Shown here: positions 43,977-55,019 of the stretch, piece after piece
How positions within the stretch are numbered: the first letter of the stretch is position 1
How the letters are laid out: each line of letters opens with the position of its first letter
NCBI GenBank assembly: GCA_028753945.1
Contig: JAPNXP010000004.1
Location: 4,340,001 to 4,404,000, forward strand
Direction of reading: 5' to 3'
DNA: 64,000 nt
Source: Hexactinellida sp. DTS-2022
Taxonomy: Eukaryota; Porifera; Hexactinellida
Position numbers and translations under genes: made by a program
Notes under the pieces: model-generated
What the model was told of the DNA's origin: nothing
Databases searched by the model: none
The model's input: only the letters and a program-made list of their open reading frames with translations

Positions 43977-44756
43977 CAACCTTGAATTTTAATTTCATAC
44001 TCATCCTTTGATACGAATAATGGCGATGAAATCGATGTCCAACTAGTCTGGGATGAAATTGATGATCTAACTTCCATTGAATGTAGTTTACAGACTCTTC
44101 ACTCATTAGCTTTTATTGCTGGTTATGCAGTACATAAATATATTTAAAAAACTCAGCCATGTCATGTTTGCATTGATCTTTTGACCATTGACAGAGACTT
44201 TATCTTTGATGAAGATTCACAACCCGAGTTCAGGCTTTTGCAATTAACTGACCGTGGTGGCCTAAAGTATCCATCTGAGTTTATCTTCGAATCTATAGTA
44301 ACTTTATGGAAGACGTTAATTGCAATTGAAAGCAAAGAAAACTTGTTGGCGATATTGAGGGAAGGATCATCCAGAAAAATTATTGTGAAAGTAACCTTGA
44401 TATTCTTAGAAGAGACAGATGCGATTGCTAAATTGAGTTGCATTTTTGTGGTGTCTCTATTTTGACTATCCTAAAATATCTTATTTTCACTTGCGCAAAC
44501 TGTTTACTAGCTAACAAGGTTAATAATTATAACTCCGCTGTTGCATCTAAAGGTATAGAAAAGCGAAAACTGAAGAAGTTCTCACATTAATGAAATACAC
44601 CAGAAGGCTACTCTTCTATTATTATTATTGTTATTATTATTGTTATTTGAACCCACATTATTATTTATGTATTCTTATCATTGTTGTTAAGTAAGCTTTA
44701 TTATAAAGACTCAATTGAGAAAATCTATTAATTTACTAGAATTATTTATTATAACA

Positions 44757-44902
44757 CAGGGCCGTAGGAACACGGGCGGCAGGTGCGGCATAGGCCGCAC
44801 CAATATTTTAGGTGCCCGCATCATAATTCGGGTTATACACTGCGAATCAATTAAGTGACGTCACTTGGCCGCACCAATAATAATTGGCCTACGACGGGCC
44901 TG
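44757..44902. mobile_element. MITE, 146 bp
   Basis: Ends CAGGGCCGTAGGA and GGCCTACGACGGGCCTG are imperfect inverses. The 5-bp duplication TAACA is at 44752-44756 and 44903-44907. A GGTGCGGCATAGGCCGCACC hairpin lies inside. Related ends occur in 39027-39397. 44910-45070 is unassigned. Confidence 0.8.
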
Positions 44903-45074
44903 TAACAGATTAATTTCTAAAATTAATCTCATCGTACACTACTTCATCCATGGTACATTTGATGGTAGGCCTTATATAGAGTAGGCTATGGCTAATTCTA
45001 TGTCAGTCCTATTATATATTTCCTTAACTGAAGTACATCTGTTATATTATTAGAATCCCGCTATAATATCATAA

Positions 45075-45177
45075 AATCTAAATATAGGAACAATTACCAA
45101 AAAAGCGGGAGTTTGAAAAGTTTGGCGGGAGGATGGGAGAAATAAAAACTAAAAAGCGGGAGGGTTGGCAACCCTGG
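45075..45177. repeat. Right-end fragment of the GCGGGAG family
   Basis: AAAAAAGCGGGAGTTTGAAA, GGCGGGAGGATGGGAG and terminal GGTTGGCAACCCTG match the right end of 14310-14753. A left end is absent. 45310-45435 beyond it is GC-rich with a GGCTACGCCACTG end of another decayed element. Confidence 0.75.
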
Positions 45178-45680
45178 AAAATCTCAAGAATAAATCAGAG
45201 TACATGTATTGAGATATTGCGAAGTTATGGTTGAACACTAATAGGCAGTAAAGTAGTAGTATCCATTAGAAACAAAATATGTTTGCACAATCACTCCATC
45301 CTTGGGATGAATCCGCTGTTGCAGGATTTCAGTGGGCCCCCAATATTGAAATACTGAGGGGGTGGGCCCAACCCTAGGTTCGACAACCGGGGCCTGAGCT
45401 GCGCCAGCCACGGCCTGGCACCGGTTGGCTACGCCACTGCGTGTACAAGTTTATGACAAATGATTTGGACTATTATTCAACTTTCAATCTTATGATCAAT
45501 TTCCAACTGGCATTTTATCAAACAATACAAGGTGTAAGTCACACAATACAGTTCTAGTTGTCTCAATGTATATTCTATAGAAGGGAAAATTCTCAACTCT
45601 GTTGAGAAGAAAGGAAAGACGGAATTAATGATTGACAAAGCAAGAGGACTTGATGTTTCCACTGACAAATATAGAATGTA

Positions 45681-45960
45681 CGAGCCCTTCGGTCTCAATC
45701 GCTTTGCGACAGATCGGTGCTACGCACCTCAAGTTAACTAACTCTATGCGTCCTTACTCCTCACCCTTTCTATCATTTTCCATAGTTTTAACTTGTATAC
45801 CTAAAATTCCCGTTGAAAGCTAGCTTCTAGGTTCATTTTGAATTTTCATTAATTTGTTTACCTATTTTTGGATAAACAACAACAACAACAACATATATTC
45901 ATATTAGAAATCTATAAATGGCAAATTCGAATTTCTTCGAAATTCGAAATAAAACATATG
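45681..45960 (+). repeat. Hairpin repeat family, copy 3 (truncated)
   Basis: Head CGAGCCCTTCGGTCTC at 45681, hairpin GGTGC-TAC-GCACC kept, but the GGCCGC hairpin has decayed to TAACTCTATGCGTCC. One ~140-bp unit follows, with AACAACAACAACAAC. The GT-rich tail is missing. Confidence 0.75.
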
Positions 45961-46089
45961 ATAATAGTACAGTGTATTAATAAGGGGCTAAATAATCTTA
46001 ATAACTTACAATTATATGAATAGAACAAAACTTAGTACTCGTATCTTGACTAATTTTGCAAAAATTCCAGTTATTTACTTATATATCAT

Positions 46090-46200
46090 AAAATATAAAT
46101 ATAGAAACAATTTCCAAAAAAGCGGGAGTTTGAAAAGTTTGGCGGGAGGTCGGGAGGATGGGAGAAAAAAAGGCAAAAAAGCGGGAGAGTTGACAACCCT
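46090..46200. repeat. Right-end fragment of the GCGGGAG family
   Basis: AAAAAAGCGGGAGTTTG, GGCGGGAGGTCGGGAGG, and a mutated end GAGAGTTGACAACCCT. 46200-46594 has no gene; it is T-rich with TTACTCGCCTTA repeats. Confidence 0.7.
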
Positions 46201-46594
46201 ACTACTCACCATTTTTTTTTTCGGTCATACCCCAATTGATTTACTCGCCTTAGTTTTTTTCGGTTATGCCCGCCCGCGCCCCAATTGGTATACTCGTCAT
46301 ATGACAACCTTTAACCAGTTAAGTATAAATAATTGTTGATTAGCTTCGTTTACTAGCTACTTCGCTTCTTACTAGCTAGGTTCTTTTTCCTCCATAATAG
46401 ATTATACATTTTCAATCTTCCAGGGACTTTTCCTCTAATTCGTTAAATTTTAAATGAATTCCTTATATGTCGGCGAGATTTTCTGGCACCCATGAATAAT
46501 TTTACTCGCCTTAATTTTTATATTTCGCTTTTTTCATTCCTTGCCAAGTTGCCATACTATTTTTTCTTAAAACTAAAAAAATATGGCTTATGGC

Positions 46595-49500
46595 CAGGGC
46601 CGGATCACCCAATAGGCTAAGTAGGCTGCAGCCTAGGGGTCCGTGGGTTCTGGGGGCCCGGTAAAATCTGCTCTTCGTAAGTTTAATTAATACATTTTTG
46701 ATCTATCAAAGCGTAATTCTTCCTTTCTTCCAATTCTATCAGTTCTGAATCACTCATGTATGTTTGTAAAACTAATAGACGTTAATTTGTATATTTATAT
46801 TTTATTTTAAACATTTCTTTGAATTCAAATAATATTTATTGTGCGAATAATTATATATTGTGTGACTTCAAGTCATTTTTGTTAGAGAGTTAAAAGTAAG
46901 TTACTTATGTTTTTTTTAGTGTCTTGATATATATAATTTAATATTTATTAGTTGTTTTCAACGCAAAATATGTCTTCCGGATACCGGCATAAATCTGGCG
47001 CAGAGAAGAGAAATGAACGTCATGAAACCATTGAACGTGATGAAAAAATGTTGGCAAAAATTCCGAAACTGACCAGTATATTTCCATCGGTGTCCAAATC
47101 CAAACCAGATGAAGTGACATTCTCTACAGATACATGTAGTAGTGGCACCTCATCGCAAGCCATGGATGTTCAGCCCCCTGTAACAGAGGTTGAGGCTGAG
47201 GGCACGGTGGATACAATGGAAACGACTGTTCCAGCTGCTTCTCTTGTGCCTGTGTACGATACGGATTTAGCAAAATGGCCTGAAGAAATAACTCAAGATA
47301 TGCGTGAATATTGGGCACAATGTGGAAGTAAAGATTGTCAGCATCCCGATTTTAACTATGAGGCATCAAAGATCGCTGATGGAATTCGACAAGTCCGATA
47401 TTTTTCTAAATGTTTGTTCACATACATTCACCCGCTCACAGAGAGAAGTATTTCGAGAACGTGGCTGTGTTATTCTCCGTTAACTGGACACGTGTTCTGC
47501 TTCCATGATTGGAAAAAATGCTTCTAGAAGAATTCAAGAGCGTGAACGGTCCGATTTGCATGTGTCATCCATCACGAAACTAAATGACTTTGGAAGAGAA
47601 AAAGCAAGAGTAGATGAGAAACTGATGCAACAGTTTAATGCTGAATGCAGCTACTGGAGGGCTGTCCTGGAACGCGTGGTTGAAGTCATCAAATTCTTAG
47701 CTGAAAGAGGGTTGCCATTTCGTGGCCAAGATGAAATCGTCGGTTCCAAATCAAATGGAAACTACCTCGGTGTGCTGGAACTAATTTCTAAGTTTGACCC
47801 ATTCCTAGCTGCACACATGGAAAGACAAAAATTTCAACATGCTAATGGAAAAGGACGTGGCTCAACCACATACCTATCATCAACGGTGTGCAATGAGTTT
47901 ATAGCAATCATGGGTGAACAGGTCATGGATTACATCATCAATGAATTGAAATCTGCAAAATATTTATCTGTGTCAATTGACTCCACGCCTGATGCAAGTA
48001 ATGTGGATCGGTAAACCTGTATCTTCCGATATGTTCCAGAGAATTCACCAATTCCCGTTGATGATTCATGAAGTTTCTTGGGATGGAAGGGCACAGCGCA
48101 CAGCAACTCGCCAACAGTTTGTTTGTGTTTCTGGAGGATTGTGGGATTGAAGTGAAAAACTGCAGAGGACAATCATATGACAACGCTAGCAACATGACCG
48201 GAAAATATCACAGTGTTCAAACTCTCATTCGGGAAAGCAGTCCTCTTACATTCTATATCCCCTGCTTCGGCCATTCACTGAATCTGGTTCGGATTAATGC
48301 AGTGGATTCAGTCCCAATGGCACTGAGTTTTTTTTTGTTCATACAGAATGTGTACAGATTCCTGAGTGCATCTACCCATCGCTGGTCGCTGGTCCAATCT
48401 GAAGGACAACTTGGAAGGAGATCTGATTGTAAAGAATCTTAGTCAAACACGCTGGTCAGCCCGGGCAGAGGCAGTAAAAGCCTTGAAAGGTGGCTTCAGC
48501 AAGATCAAATTTACACTAGAAACGATTGAAGAAGATACCAACTTGAAGGCAGAGACTCGAAGAGAATCGGAAGGACTTGTGAGAAATGGATCAGCTTGAG
48601 TATGGCATACTCACTGAGTTGTGGTCAACCATCATGGAACGTTTCAACCTCACCAGCAAGGCATTACAATCAGCAACTTTGGCTCTCAATAATGCGGTGA
48701 GTATGCTACACTCGCTAAAGACATATGTTGAAGGACTGAGGTACAAATTTGACGAATTTGAAGAAATGGGGAAAAGTTGACTGCGAGTGAAGAATACCGC
48801 GATGCCAACGTCCAAAAACGACAGAGAAGTATAAAGATTACGCGATATGATGGATCTGCAGAATATGCTCATCTTTCACCACGTGATAAATTCAGAACAG
48901 AAGTGTTCTTGCCTATTGTGGATAATTTAGTGGCTGCACTGGAGAAACGTTTGGATGCGACAAAACAGTATGCTAATTGTTTGGATTTTTGGAGAATATG
49001 AAGGATATGTCGCCAGGAGAGTTGCGTGCTGCATCTGAGCATCTCGTGAAAACACATTCAAGTGATTTGGAATCAACGTTATGCGAAGAAATTGTACAAT
49101 TTGCTGAATTTGTTAGACAAACGTCCAACTGTTATCTGGCAATGTAGAATTTGAAATGTCTCGCATCTTAATGGAGCCTGGAATTCGTGAAGCATTTCCG
49201 AATGTGGAATTGGCTCTTCGTCTCTATTTGGCACTATTTGTTTCAAATTGATCAGGAGAGAGATCCTTTTCAACGTTGAAACGAGTCAAAAATGAAATCC
49301 GCACATCAATGACAGACGAACGACTGAATCAGCTAGCTCTCATCTGCATTGAGAGTGCCATTCTCCGTGAGATAGACTTCAATATCGTAATTTCGAAGTT
49401 CGCCAAAGTGAAAGCCAGAAAAGTTCATTTTATGTAAACGCAGTTTCCAGGTCCTAGGGTAGGACTTGGCCTAGTAGCCTACTAATAAGCAATGACATTA

Positions 49501-49610
49501 CAATACACTTAAATAACGTTATTTTGTGATCCATATATTGGTTGAAGGGGGGGTAGGGGCCCCATAATTCTACCCAGCCTATGATCCCAGAGACCCATGA
49601 TCCGGCCCTG
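46595..49610 (+). mobile_element. hAT transposon, 3,016 bp
   Basis: Ends CAGGGCCGGATCA and TGATCCGGCCCTG are exact inverses. Flanking 8-mers CTTATGGC (46587-46594) and CTCATGGC (49611-49618) differ by one base, a hAT-sized duplication. It encodes one broken transposase on the plus strand. It lies 164 bp upstream of the large GTPase start, so it could affect that gene's promoter. Confidence 0.9.
46952..49438 (+). pseudogene. hAT transposase, ZMYM1/DUF4371-like, broken
   Basis: The N-terminus (Met 46970, MSSGYRHKSGAEKRN) is basic, followed by an acidic Ser/Thr-rich linker and a TTF-type zinc-finger region (CGSKDCQHPDF, CYSPLTGHVFCF, near 47330-47510). Frame shifts follow at ~47515, 48015-48070, 48420, 48600, 48780 and 49000. 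The core has VSIDSTPDAS (first Asp), CRGQSYDNASNM (second Asp), YIPCFGHSLNLV, and the C-terminal dimerisation motif RSFSTLKRVKNEIRTSM followed by LNQLALICIES. hAT enzymes cut and paste. At least five lesions exclude activity, yet the ends are intact, so it may be mobilised in trans. Confidence 0.85.
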
Positions 49611-49773
49611 CTCATGGCGAGCAAAAAAATTAAGGGGTGTAAAATTCTGGTTTAGTGAATAACAGAATAAAGCCTCTGGCTAGTAGTATTGCAGATCGAT
49701 GCTATGTAGACATTTATGTTGGTCCTTTACGTGCTTTGTATTTTGTAAATTAACTTGCTAGATAATTTAGCAG

Positions 49774-52700
49774 ATGGCTAACAATCTTTTCGGAGAGAAT
49801 GAGTGGAATCTACCATCTATTAATTTTAGTGATGTCATAAGTATAAACAAAGTCTGTTTGGACTCTGGGACAAACGATGTTACTGTTGTCAAGCTAGCCA
49901 AGATAATGCTAGACCGCATAATGCTACTTGATTCTAACAGTCGATCCATAAATGCAGTGCTCAATTCCAATTCTGTTTTGGCATCTTCTAATCAGAATGA
50001 TGAGGATGATATTTGGGGAGATTCAGAAATTACTAATCAGCTCCAGGTTAATCCGATGGATATATTTCTCTACATTTTTCTGCTTTCCGATCACCTATTC
50101 AGACAAACTTTATTATCACAAGCTACAAAATGTCAGCTATCTCTTCCTTTAGTTGTAATCGACCCTCGAAATTCCAAACCAACTTATTTTTCGTTTGCTT
50201 TTCATACGTTAGTGAAGGGATACAACGATAAAAATGGAATCCCAAGGCTTTTTCCTGTGATACATGAAAAACTCAATTTTATATCCTTTATTCGCATTGG
50301 AACCTGTTCTGAGAGTCAAAAGTCTTCCATCCTTAATAATGTTTTAGGTATTTTGGGAGATTCCTTTTTGAATAGGCAAAGTAATGGGTTTTCTCAGGAA
50401 AAAGTTCTTTTTAATGGCACAGTTGAGATAAACTGGTATCTTCCTCGACATCACCAAAAAGTGATTGAGTTTACTGATGATCCTATCATGTTCCTCGATT
50501 TGAGAGGAGACGCTCTAATCTTCAAAAAACAGCTAAGTTTTATATTAGACGTTTCAACAATTATATACGTATTTATAACACTGAGTGACTTGAGGGATGA
50601 TGAATTCACACAATTTAAAAGAATAATGGTAGATTTTGGAACAAAATTTTGCCTTGTTTTCATTGGACCCCAGACACATAAGGAAAAATTAATTGATTTT
50701 AAAAAACTACCCAATTTGTGCCAAGATAAAGATCATGTTGTACGAGCATCTGGCAACATAATTGAATCTGCTCAGTTAATACAAAAAGGAATTAACTCTA
50801 TTCTTAGTAAACTTCGTCATACACCGAAACTGTCTATTTTTGAATCCCAGAAATTTGCATTAAAGCATGGATTTAATGTCGATGAGGATGATCAACTGAT
50901 CAGATATTCGCTTATACATCAAACTTCTATAAATGAAATCATAGAATCAGCAATTAGTCAAGTAATGATGAGAAGTAGCACACTTTCTTCTGTCAAAGAA
51001 TTATTGTTGCCACTTCAACTGCAGTATTGGGAGATGTGGTGTAAGTGCAATAGAGACAAGCATCAAATGCGATATGAAAACACGACTGGGATTAGTTTTG
51101 AGTGTAAACAAAATAATTTGAGGGCAGATATAAAATTTTCAAGATCTCAGCAAATTCAAAAACTTATGCAGCCCACACAGCTAACAACTGAATTATTAAA
51201 AATTATTAAAAGTTGTCAAAATGATTTTCAGCAATTGCTATATTTCTGGCGTGGCATTCAGATTCTGTTCGACCATCTTTGTTTGAAGTATTCACCTCTC
51301 GGGAATCATACCAGGTGTACAGAACGACCGACAAATTACGAAATTAACAATAACTCCTTAGGCATAGAGCATATTTTCCGGGAATTAGGTAAAGTATATG
51401 AGGCATTTTTGTTCTCATCACATGTTGAGAAAGATGAGATTATTTCCGCAATAGAGTTTGACCCTATTCAAATCCCTAAAATGTTTGCTAATTTGATACT
51501 ATCTGGGCATTCATTTGAAATCCTAGATGGATTCGTTAACCATGTAGCCTTGGGCACAGTCTCTTCAGTTCTGTCTGAACTCAGTCTTCTGGTTGGTGAA
51601 GATAAGCGTATATTTGTATTGAGTATAATAGGTATACAGAGTAGTGGGAAGTCTACTCTACTCAATACTATGTTTGGTCTCCAGTTCCCTGTTGCGTCAG
51701 GTCGTTGTACACGTGGAGTTTTCATGCAACTAATTTCTATTAACGCTGAATTAACCCATAGCCTTGGTTACCATTATATAATTGTTTTGGACACAGAAGG
51801 ATTAAGGGCACCTGAATTGAGTGGCCAGGTTTCGTTTACTCACGATAACGAGTTAACCACATTTGTGGTCGGTCTATGTGACCTGACAATTATCAATTTA
51901 TTTGGAGAGGATCAATCTCAGTTTCAAGACATTTTACAGATAGTTGTTTTAGCCTTAATTAGAATGAAGTTGTCATATAAAAAGCCTCGGTGTATATTTA
52001 TCCATCATAATGTTCTTGATATTGATGCGAAACAAAACCTATCTTTTGGTAAACAAAAGTTTTTAGAAACTCTTGATGAGGTTACCATAACTGCTGCAAA
52101 AATAGAATCCAGTTCTGAACTATACAAATCATTTAGCGATGTTATTGAATACAACTACCAAACCGATACCGAATTCTTCCCAGCATTATTAAAATCCTCT
52201 CCTCCCATGTCAATTGTCTCAAATGATTACAGTAACATGGCAGAGTATGTAAAGAATAAAATCATTTTCACATACTCCACTCAGATGCCATACTTTCTGA
52301 CATTCACTGAATGGAGAGATAAATTGGAACTTATTTGGAATTCACTACTAAATGAGAATTTTGTTTTTAATTTCCAAAACGTTCGTGAACGAAATGCAGC
52401 ATTTGAATTTGACGAATACCTTGGAAACTGGACTTCCAACTTCAGTCACGAAGTATTTAAATGTCAGAACAAACTTAAAAACGATATAACAGTTTCCACC
52501 GCAGAAAACATTGAATATATATTAAAGAATTCCATGAAAATAGTATCTCAGAGTTGCAAACAAGCATCTCGGGAAGAACAACAAACAATTATGAGTAAAT
52601 TATTTATATTCCATAAAGATAAAGATATATTTTCAAGATGGGAAGTGAGAGCTGACAACCATTTCAAATTCACTCGGGAAAATAAGAGACTTGAGATGTC

Positions 52701-54639
52701 TGAGGATCTAGCTATCCATTATAAGTACATTAAACAAGCACTGGCAGTTACAACGAAATATGAACAACAAAAGAATCAAATTTTGGAGAAAGCAAAAGCT
52801 GAAATGACAAAACTACCGAGAGATTTCACGATTGATATGAATCAAATATTAATATGCAAACTATTCGAGACATTATGGGAAGAGTGGTGTGCTGGCTTAA
52901 CAGAAGCCGGAGAAGAACCATTTAGTGTAAATATTTTGGGTGATTTGGAGGATTCAATTGATACAGGCTTGAGTTTCTTGAGTTTGAGTGAGGAAGAGAG
53001 AATGTCTGTGATTATTGATTCCAATTTGTTTGAAGAATTTGGGAAAACAGATTTTATTATCTGTGATAGTGACTATTCTATTTATGACCAAAGGAATAAT
53101 AGTATAGTTGGCAAAACGTATGATTATCTTCATAGAAAATTTAAAAATATCAAAGATTATTTAACTAAATCTAAAAGTTTCAATATGAAAAAAAGAAATG
53201 ATCATAATTTAGCTATTATTTCCCGATTTATCGAAAATTTATCTAACCAAGTTGATGATTATGTTCAGAACATCAACAAATCTCAACCTTACAATATTAG
53301 TTACTTCGAGAGGTTAATTAGACTTGTGGAGTTAGAAATTCAAAATTTCAACACAGTCCAGGAAAACAAAGCTTTCTCTCGTATATATCTGAAGCCTATT
53401 TTAACCTTAGCTCTATCTCTTTATCAATGTTGTCGCAAAATAGCTGATTTTAAATCTATCCATTTAAAATTTCTTCGAAATAACAGCACTAATGCACAAT
53501 TAGCAAGGATTAAAATGGAACTTGAACCAATTTTTATGTCTTATTGCCAGGGAACTCAACTTGAGTTATACTGTGCAAATTCTTTGTCCCATATTGTATT
53601 CGATGGAATGCAGAATTTTCTTGATACATATCTCCATGAAGAAATAATTCAAATGTTTCAAAATGATCCTGCTAACAGTGACATCTTCAGAACAAGAGTT
53701 TCTCTTCAGATTAACGTCCTGAAGGAATTGGCTGAAGAAGAAAACTTCGAGGAATATATTAATTACATATTAGATCCAATTTCATATCTCAAAAACTGGA
53801 TAAAGTGCCAACTTTCTGAATATTGTACTAAACCTATTGTGCTCGACCGTGTTATGAATTCAGTTCTCCGTCCCAAGATGCAAGCAATTGAAGCTCATTA
53901 CTTGCTATCTCTCAAGAACTGCTTTGTATCTATTAATACTGAAGTTAAACTTCCTTTCAGGGAACATGCTGAGACATTCTATCACTCTATTAGTGACTAC
54001 ATTAGGAGTATACCATTGACAAGTTTTGATTATATTTCTGTATTTGATACTCCCATTTCAAATTATGACGAATTTATTCAATATTTCTCTTCATCTTTTC
54101 AAACTCAACTAGAGAAACATTGTTGGGAAGCATGGCTCAAAAACTTGCTATCTCAAAACTTAAACCATCAATTAATATCAGATCATTTGCTCCAGTGCCA
54201 ATCTTTGTGTCCCTTTTGCTCAGAACCTTGTCTACTTTCTTCGTTAACACACGACCATTACTGTTGTTCTCTTCATAGACCCACTGGAATTCGCGGTTGG
54301 CGTTATGAACATAACAATAAATTTGTCACAAACGAGTGCACTGTATCGCTAAAACTAGAGGAAGGGTTTAAGCATCTAGGTTTATCTTATAAAATGGAAG
54401 ATTATAAAAGAGTAAATGAGTACTTTGCTTCTTGGAAAATTCTTAAAGAAGATGCAGTTGAGTCAAAATACTGGCAGTGGGTGTTTTACACTTTCCGCTT
54501 CCAGTTTATAGAATATTACCACTACAAGTTTAACAATGAGATTGACAATTGGTCTGATTTACAGAAGGAGGATATTATCTCTAATCTCAACACTCATTAC
54601 CAGAACTTTCAATTCAAAACCCGTGATTTCAGCCATTGA
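49774..54639 (+). CDS. Very large inducible GTPase (GVIN1/URGCP-like), 1,621 aa
   Basis: One uninterrupted exon. The N-terminal third has the family motif NPMDIFLYIFLLSDHLFRQ / CQLSLPLVV (~93-130). The G domain starts with P-loop GIQSSGKST at residue 620, SGRCTRGVF as the G2 region, DTEGLRAPE at ~673 as G3, and FIHHNVLDIDA in the G4 region. A long helical C-terminal part follows, then a Cys/His cluster CPFCSEPC at ~1479 with CCSLHRPTGIRGWR, typical of the family. Vertebrate relatives are interferon-induced and usually ~2,400 aa; this one is shorter. It probably acts in the cytosol in cell-autonomous defence, but that is known only by analogy. The start is the first Met after upstream stops. 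Confidence 0.9.
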   Translation: MANNLFGENEWNLPSINFSDVISINKVCLDSGTNDVTVVKLAKIMLDRIMLLDSNSRSINAVLNSNSVLASSNQNDEDDIWGDSEITNQLQVNPMDIFLYIFLLSDHLFRQTLLSQATKCQLSLPLVVIDPRNSKPTYFSFAFHTLVKGYNDKNGIPRLFPVIHEKLNFISFIRIGTCSESQKSSILNNVLGILGDSFLNRQSNGFSQEKVLFNGTVEINWYLPRHHQKVIEFTDDPIMFLDLRGDALIFKKQLSFILDVSTIIYVFITLSDLRDDEFTQFKRIMVDFGTKFCLVFIGPQTHKEKLIDFKKLPNLCQDKDHVVRASGNIIESAQLIQKGINSILSKLRHTPKLSIFESQKFALKHGFNVDEDDQLIRYSLIHQTSINEIIESAISQVMMRSSTLSSVKELLLPLQLQYWEMWCKCNRDKHQMRYENTTGISFECKQNNLRADIKFSRSQQIQKLMQPTQLTTELLKIIKSCQNDFQQLLYFWRGIQILFDHLCLKYSPLGNHTRCTERPTNYEINNNSLGIEHIFRELGKVYEAFLFSSHVEKDEIISAIEFDPIQIPKMFANLILSGHSFEILDGFVNHVALGTVSSVLSELSLLVGEDKRIFVLSIIGIQSSGKSTLLNTMFGLQFPVASGRCTRGVFMQLISINAELTHSLGYHYIIVLDTEGLRAPELSGQVSFTHDNELTTFVVGLCDLTIINLFGEDQSQFQDILQIVVLALIRMKLSYKKPRCIFIHHNVLDIDAKQNLSFGKQKFLETLDEVTITAAKIESSSELYKSFSDVIEYNYQTDTEFFPALLKSSPPMSIVSNDYSNMAEYVKNKIIFTYSTQMPYFLTFTEWRDKLELIWNSLLNENFVFNFQNVRERNAAFEFDEYLGNWTSNFSHEVFKCQNKLKNDITVSTAENIEYILKNSMKIVSQSCKQASREEQQTIMSKLFIFHKDKDIFSRWEVRADNHFKFTRENKRLEMSEDLAIHYKYIKQALAVTTKYEQQKNQILEKAKAEMTKLPRDFTIDMNQILICKLFETLWEEWCAGLTEAGEEPFSVNILGDLEDSIDTGLSFLSLSEEERMSVIIDSNLFEEFGKTDFIICDSDYSIYDQRNNSIVGKTYDYLHRKFKNIKDYLTKSKSFNMKKRNDHNLAIISRFIENLSNQVDDYVQNINKSQPYNISYFERLIRLVELEIQNFNTVQENKAFSRIYLKPILTLALSLYQCCRKIADFKSIHLKFLRNNSTNAQLARIKMELEPIFMSYCQGTQLELYCANSLSHIVFDGMQNFLDTYLHEEIIQMFQNDPANSDIFRTRVSLQINVLKELAEEENFEEYINYILDPISYLKNWIKCQLSEYCTKPIVLDRVMNSVLRPKMQAIEAHYLLSLKNCFVSINTEVKLPFREHAETFYHSISDYIRSIPLTSFDYISVFDTPISNYDEFIQYFSSSFQTQLEKHCWEAWLKNLLSQNLNHQLISDHLLQCQSLCPFCSEPCLLSSLTHDHYCCSLHRPTGIRGWRYEHNNKFVTNECTVSLKLEEGFKHLGLSYKMEDYKRVNEYFASWKILKEDAVESKYWQWVFYTFRFQFIEYYHYKFNNEIDNWSDLQKEDIISNLNTHYQNFQFKTRDFSH

Positions 54640-54750
54640 AATAATTTCTGTATTTATCCAAATTACCTTTTTATTTTTCTAACGAATTTTCAAATGTATA
54701 TTCAACTATCCTTTTATAATTTGATAACAACTTTATCAATATTTATTATT

Positions 54751-54756
54751 TAATAA
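54751..54756 (+). terminator. Possible polyadenylation signal
   Basis: AATAAA ~110 bp downstream of the GTPase stop, in AT-rich sequence. No experimental support; AT-rich DNA gives this hexamer often. Confidence 0.35.
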
Positions 54757-55019
54757 ACACAATTAATTAACATACATCTTCCCTTCCAACAGTTGACAAA
54801 ACTTTGAACCAATTATATTCGAGGGTTGTCCCATTATTAGCAGCTATCATACAATTAGTATAAATAGTACACAAACCGGCCAAAAGTATATGGCAACAAG
54901 AATTTAAATGCAGACACAATATTCGTCTTAACTTACTAAAGGAAATTTGAACTACTATGAAATTACAAAACTATCTTACTAATTACCGACGCATATTCAT
55001 TTGGATGCACTATCTCTTG

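Larger units (their letters stand above)
38803..44600 (+). pseudogene. P-element transposase (THAP type), copy 2, with three insertions
   Basis: The THAP finger begins MPNCSAPGCSGNY at 38803 and, past a stop and shift, FKLPDGPAELRHAWIRAL and VCAKHFPKEDI. A MITE splits it at 39027-39397; collapsing the duplication gives RGDGTSYEVPRGRPKLN. The body continues 39500-41340: QMDEIHVN with the first Asp (40278-40280), TLDFVHILKSIRNNWLN with the second, and DPLDHHFGLYRMMSGSNY, where the expected Glu is Asp (41289-41291). A 2,035-bp insertion (41334-43368) follows. The frame resumes HISYLQILETERRLKLSNIL, is interrupted again by a minisatellite element (43498-43976), and ends with DEIDDLTSIECS and LTDRGGLKYPSEFIFES (44050-44300). 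Stops and shifts occur throughout. Confidence 0.85.
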
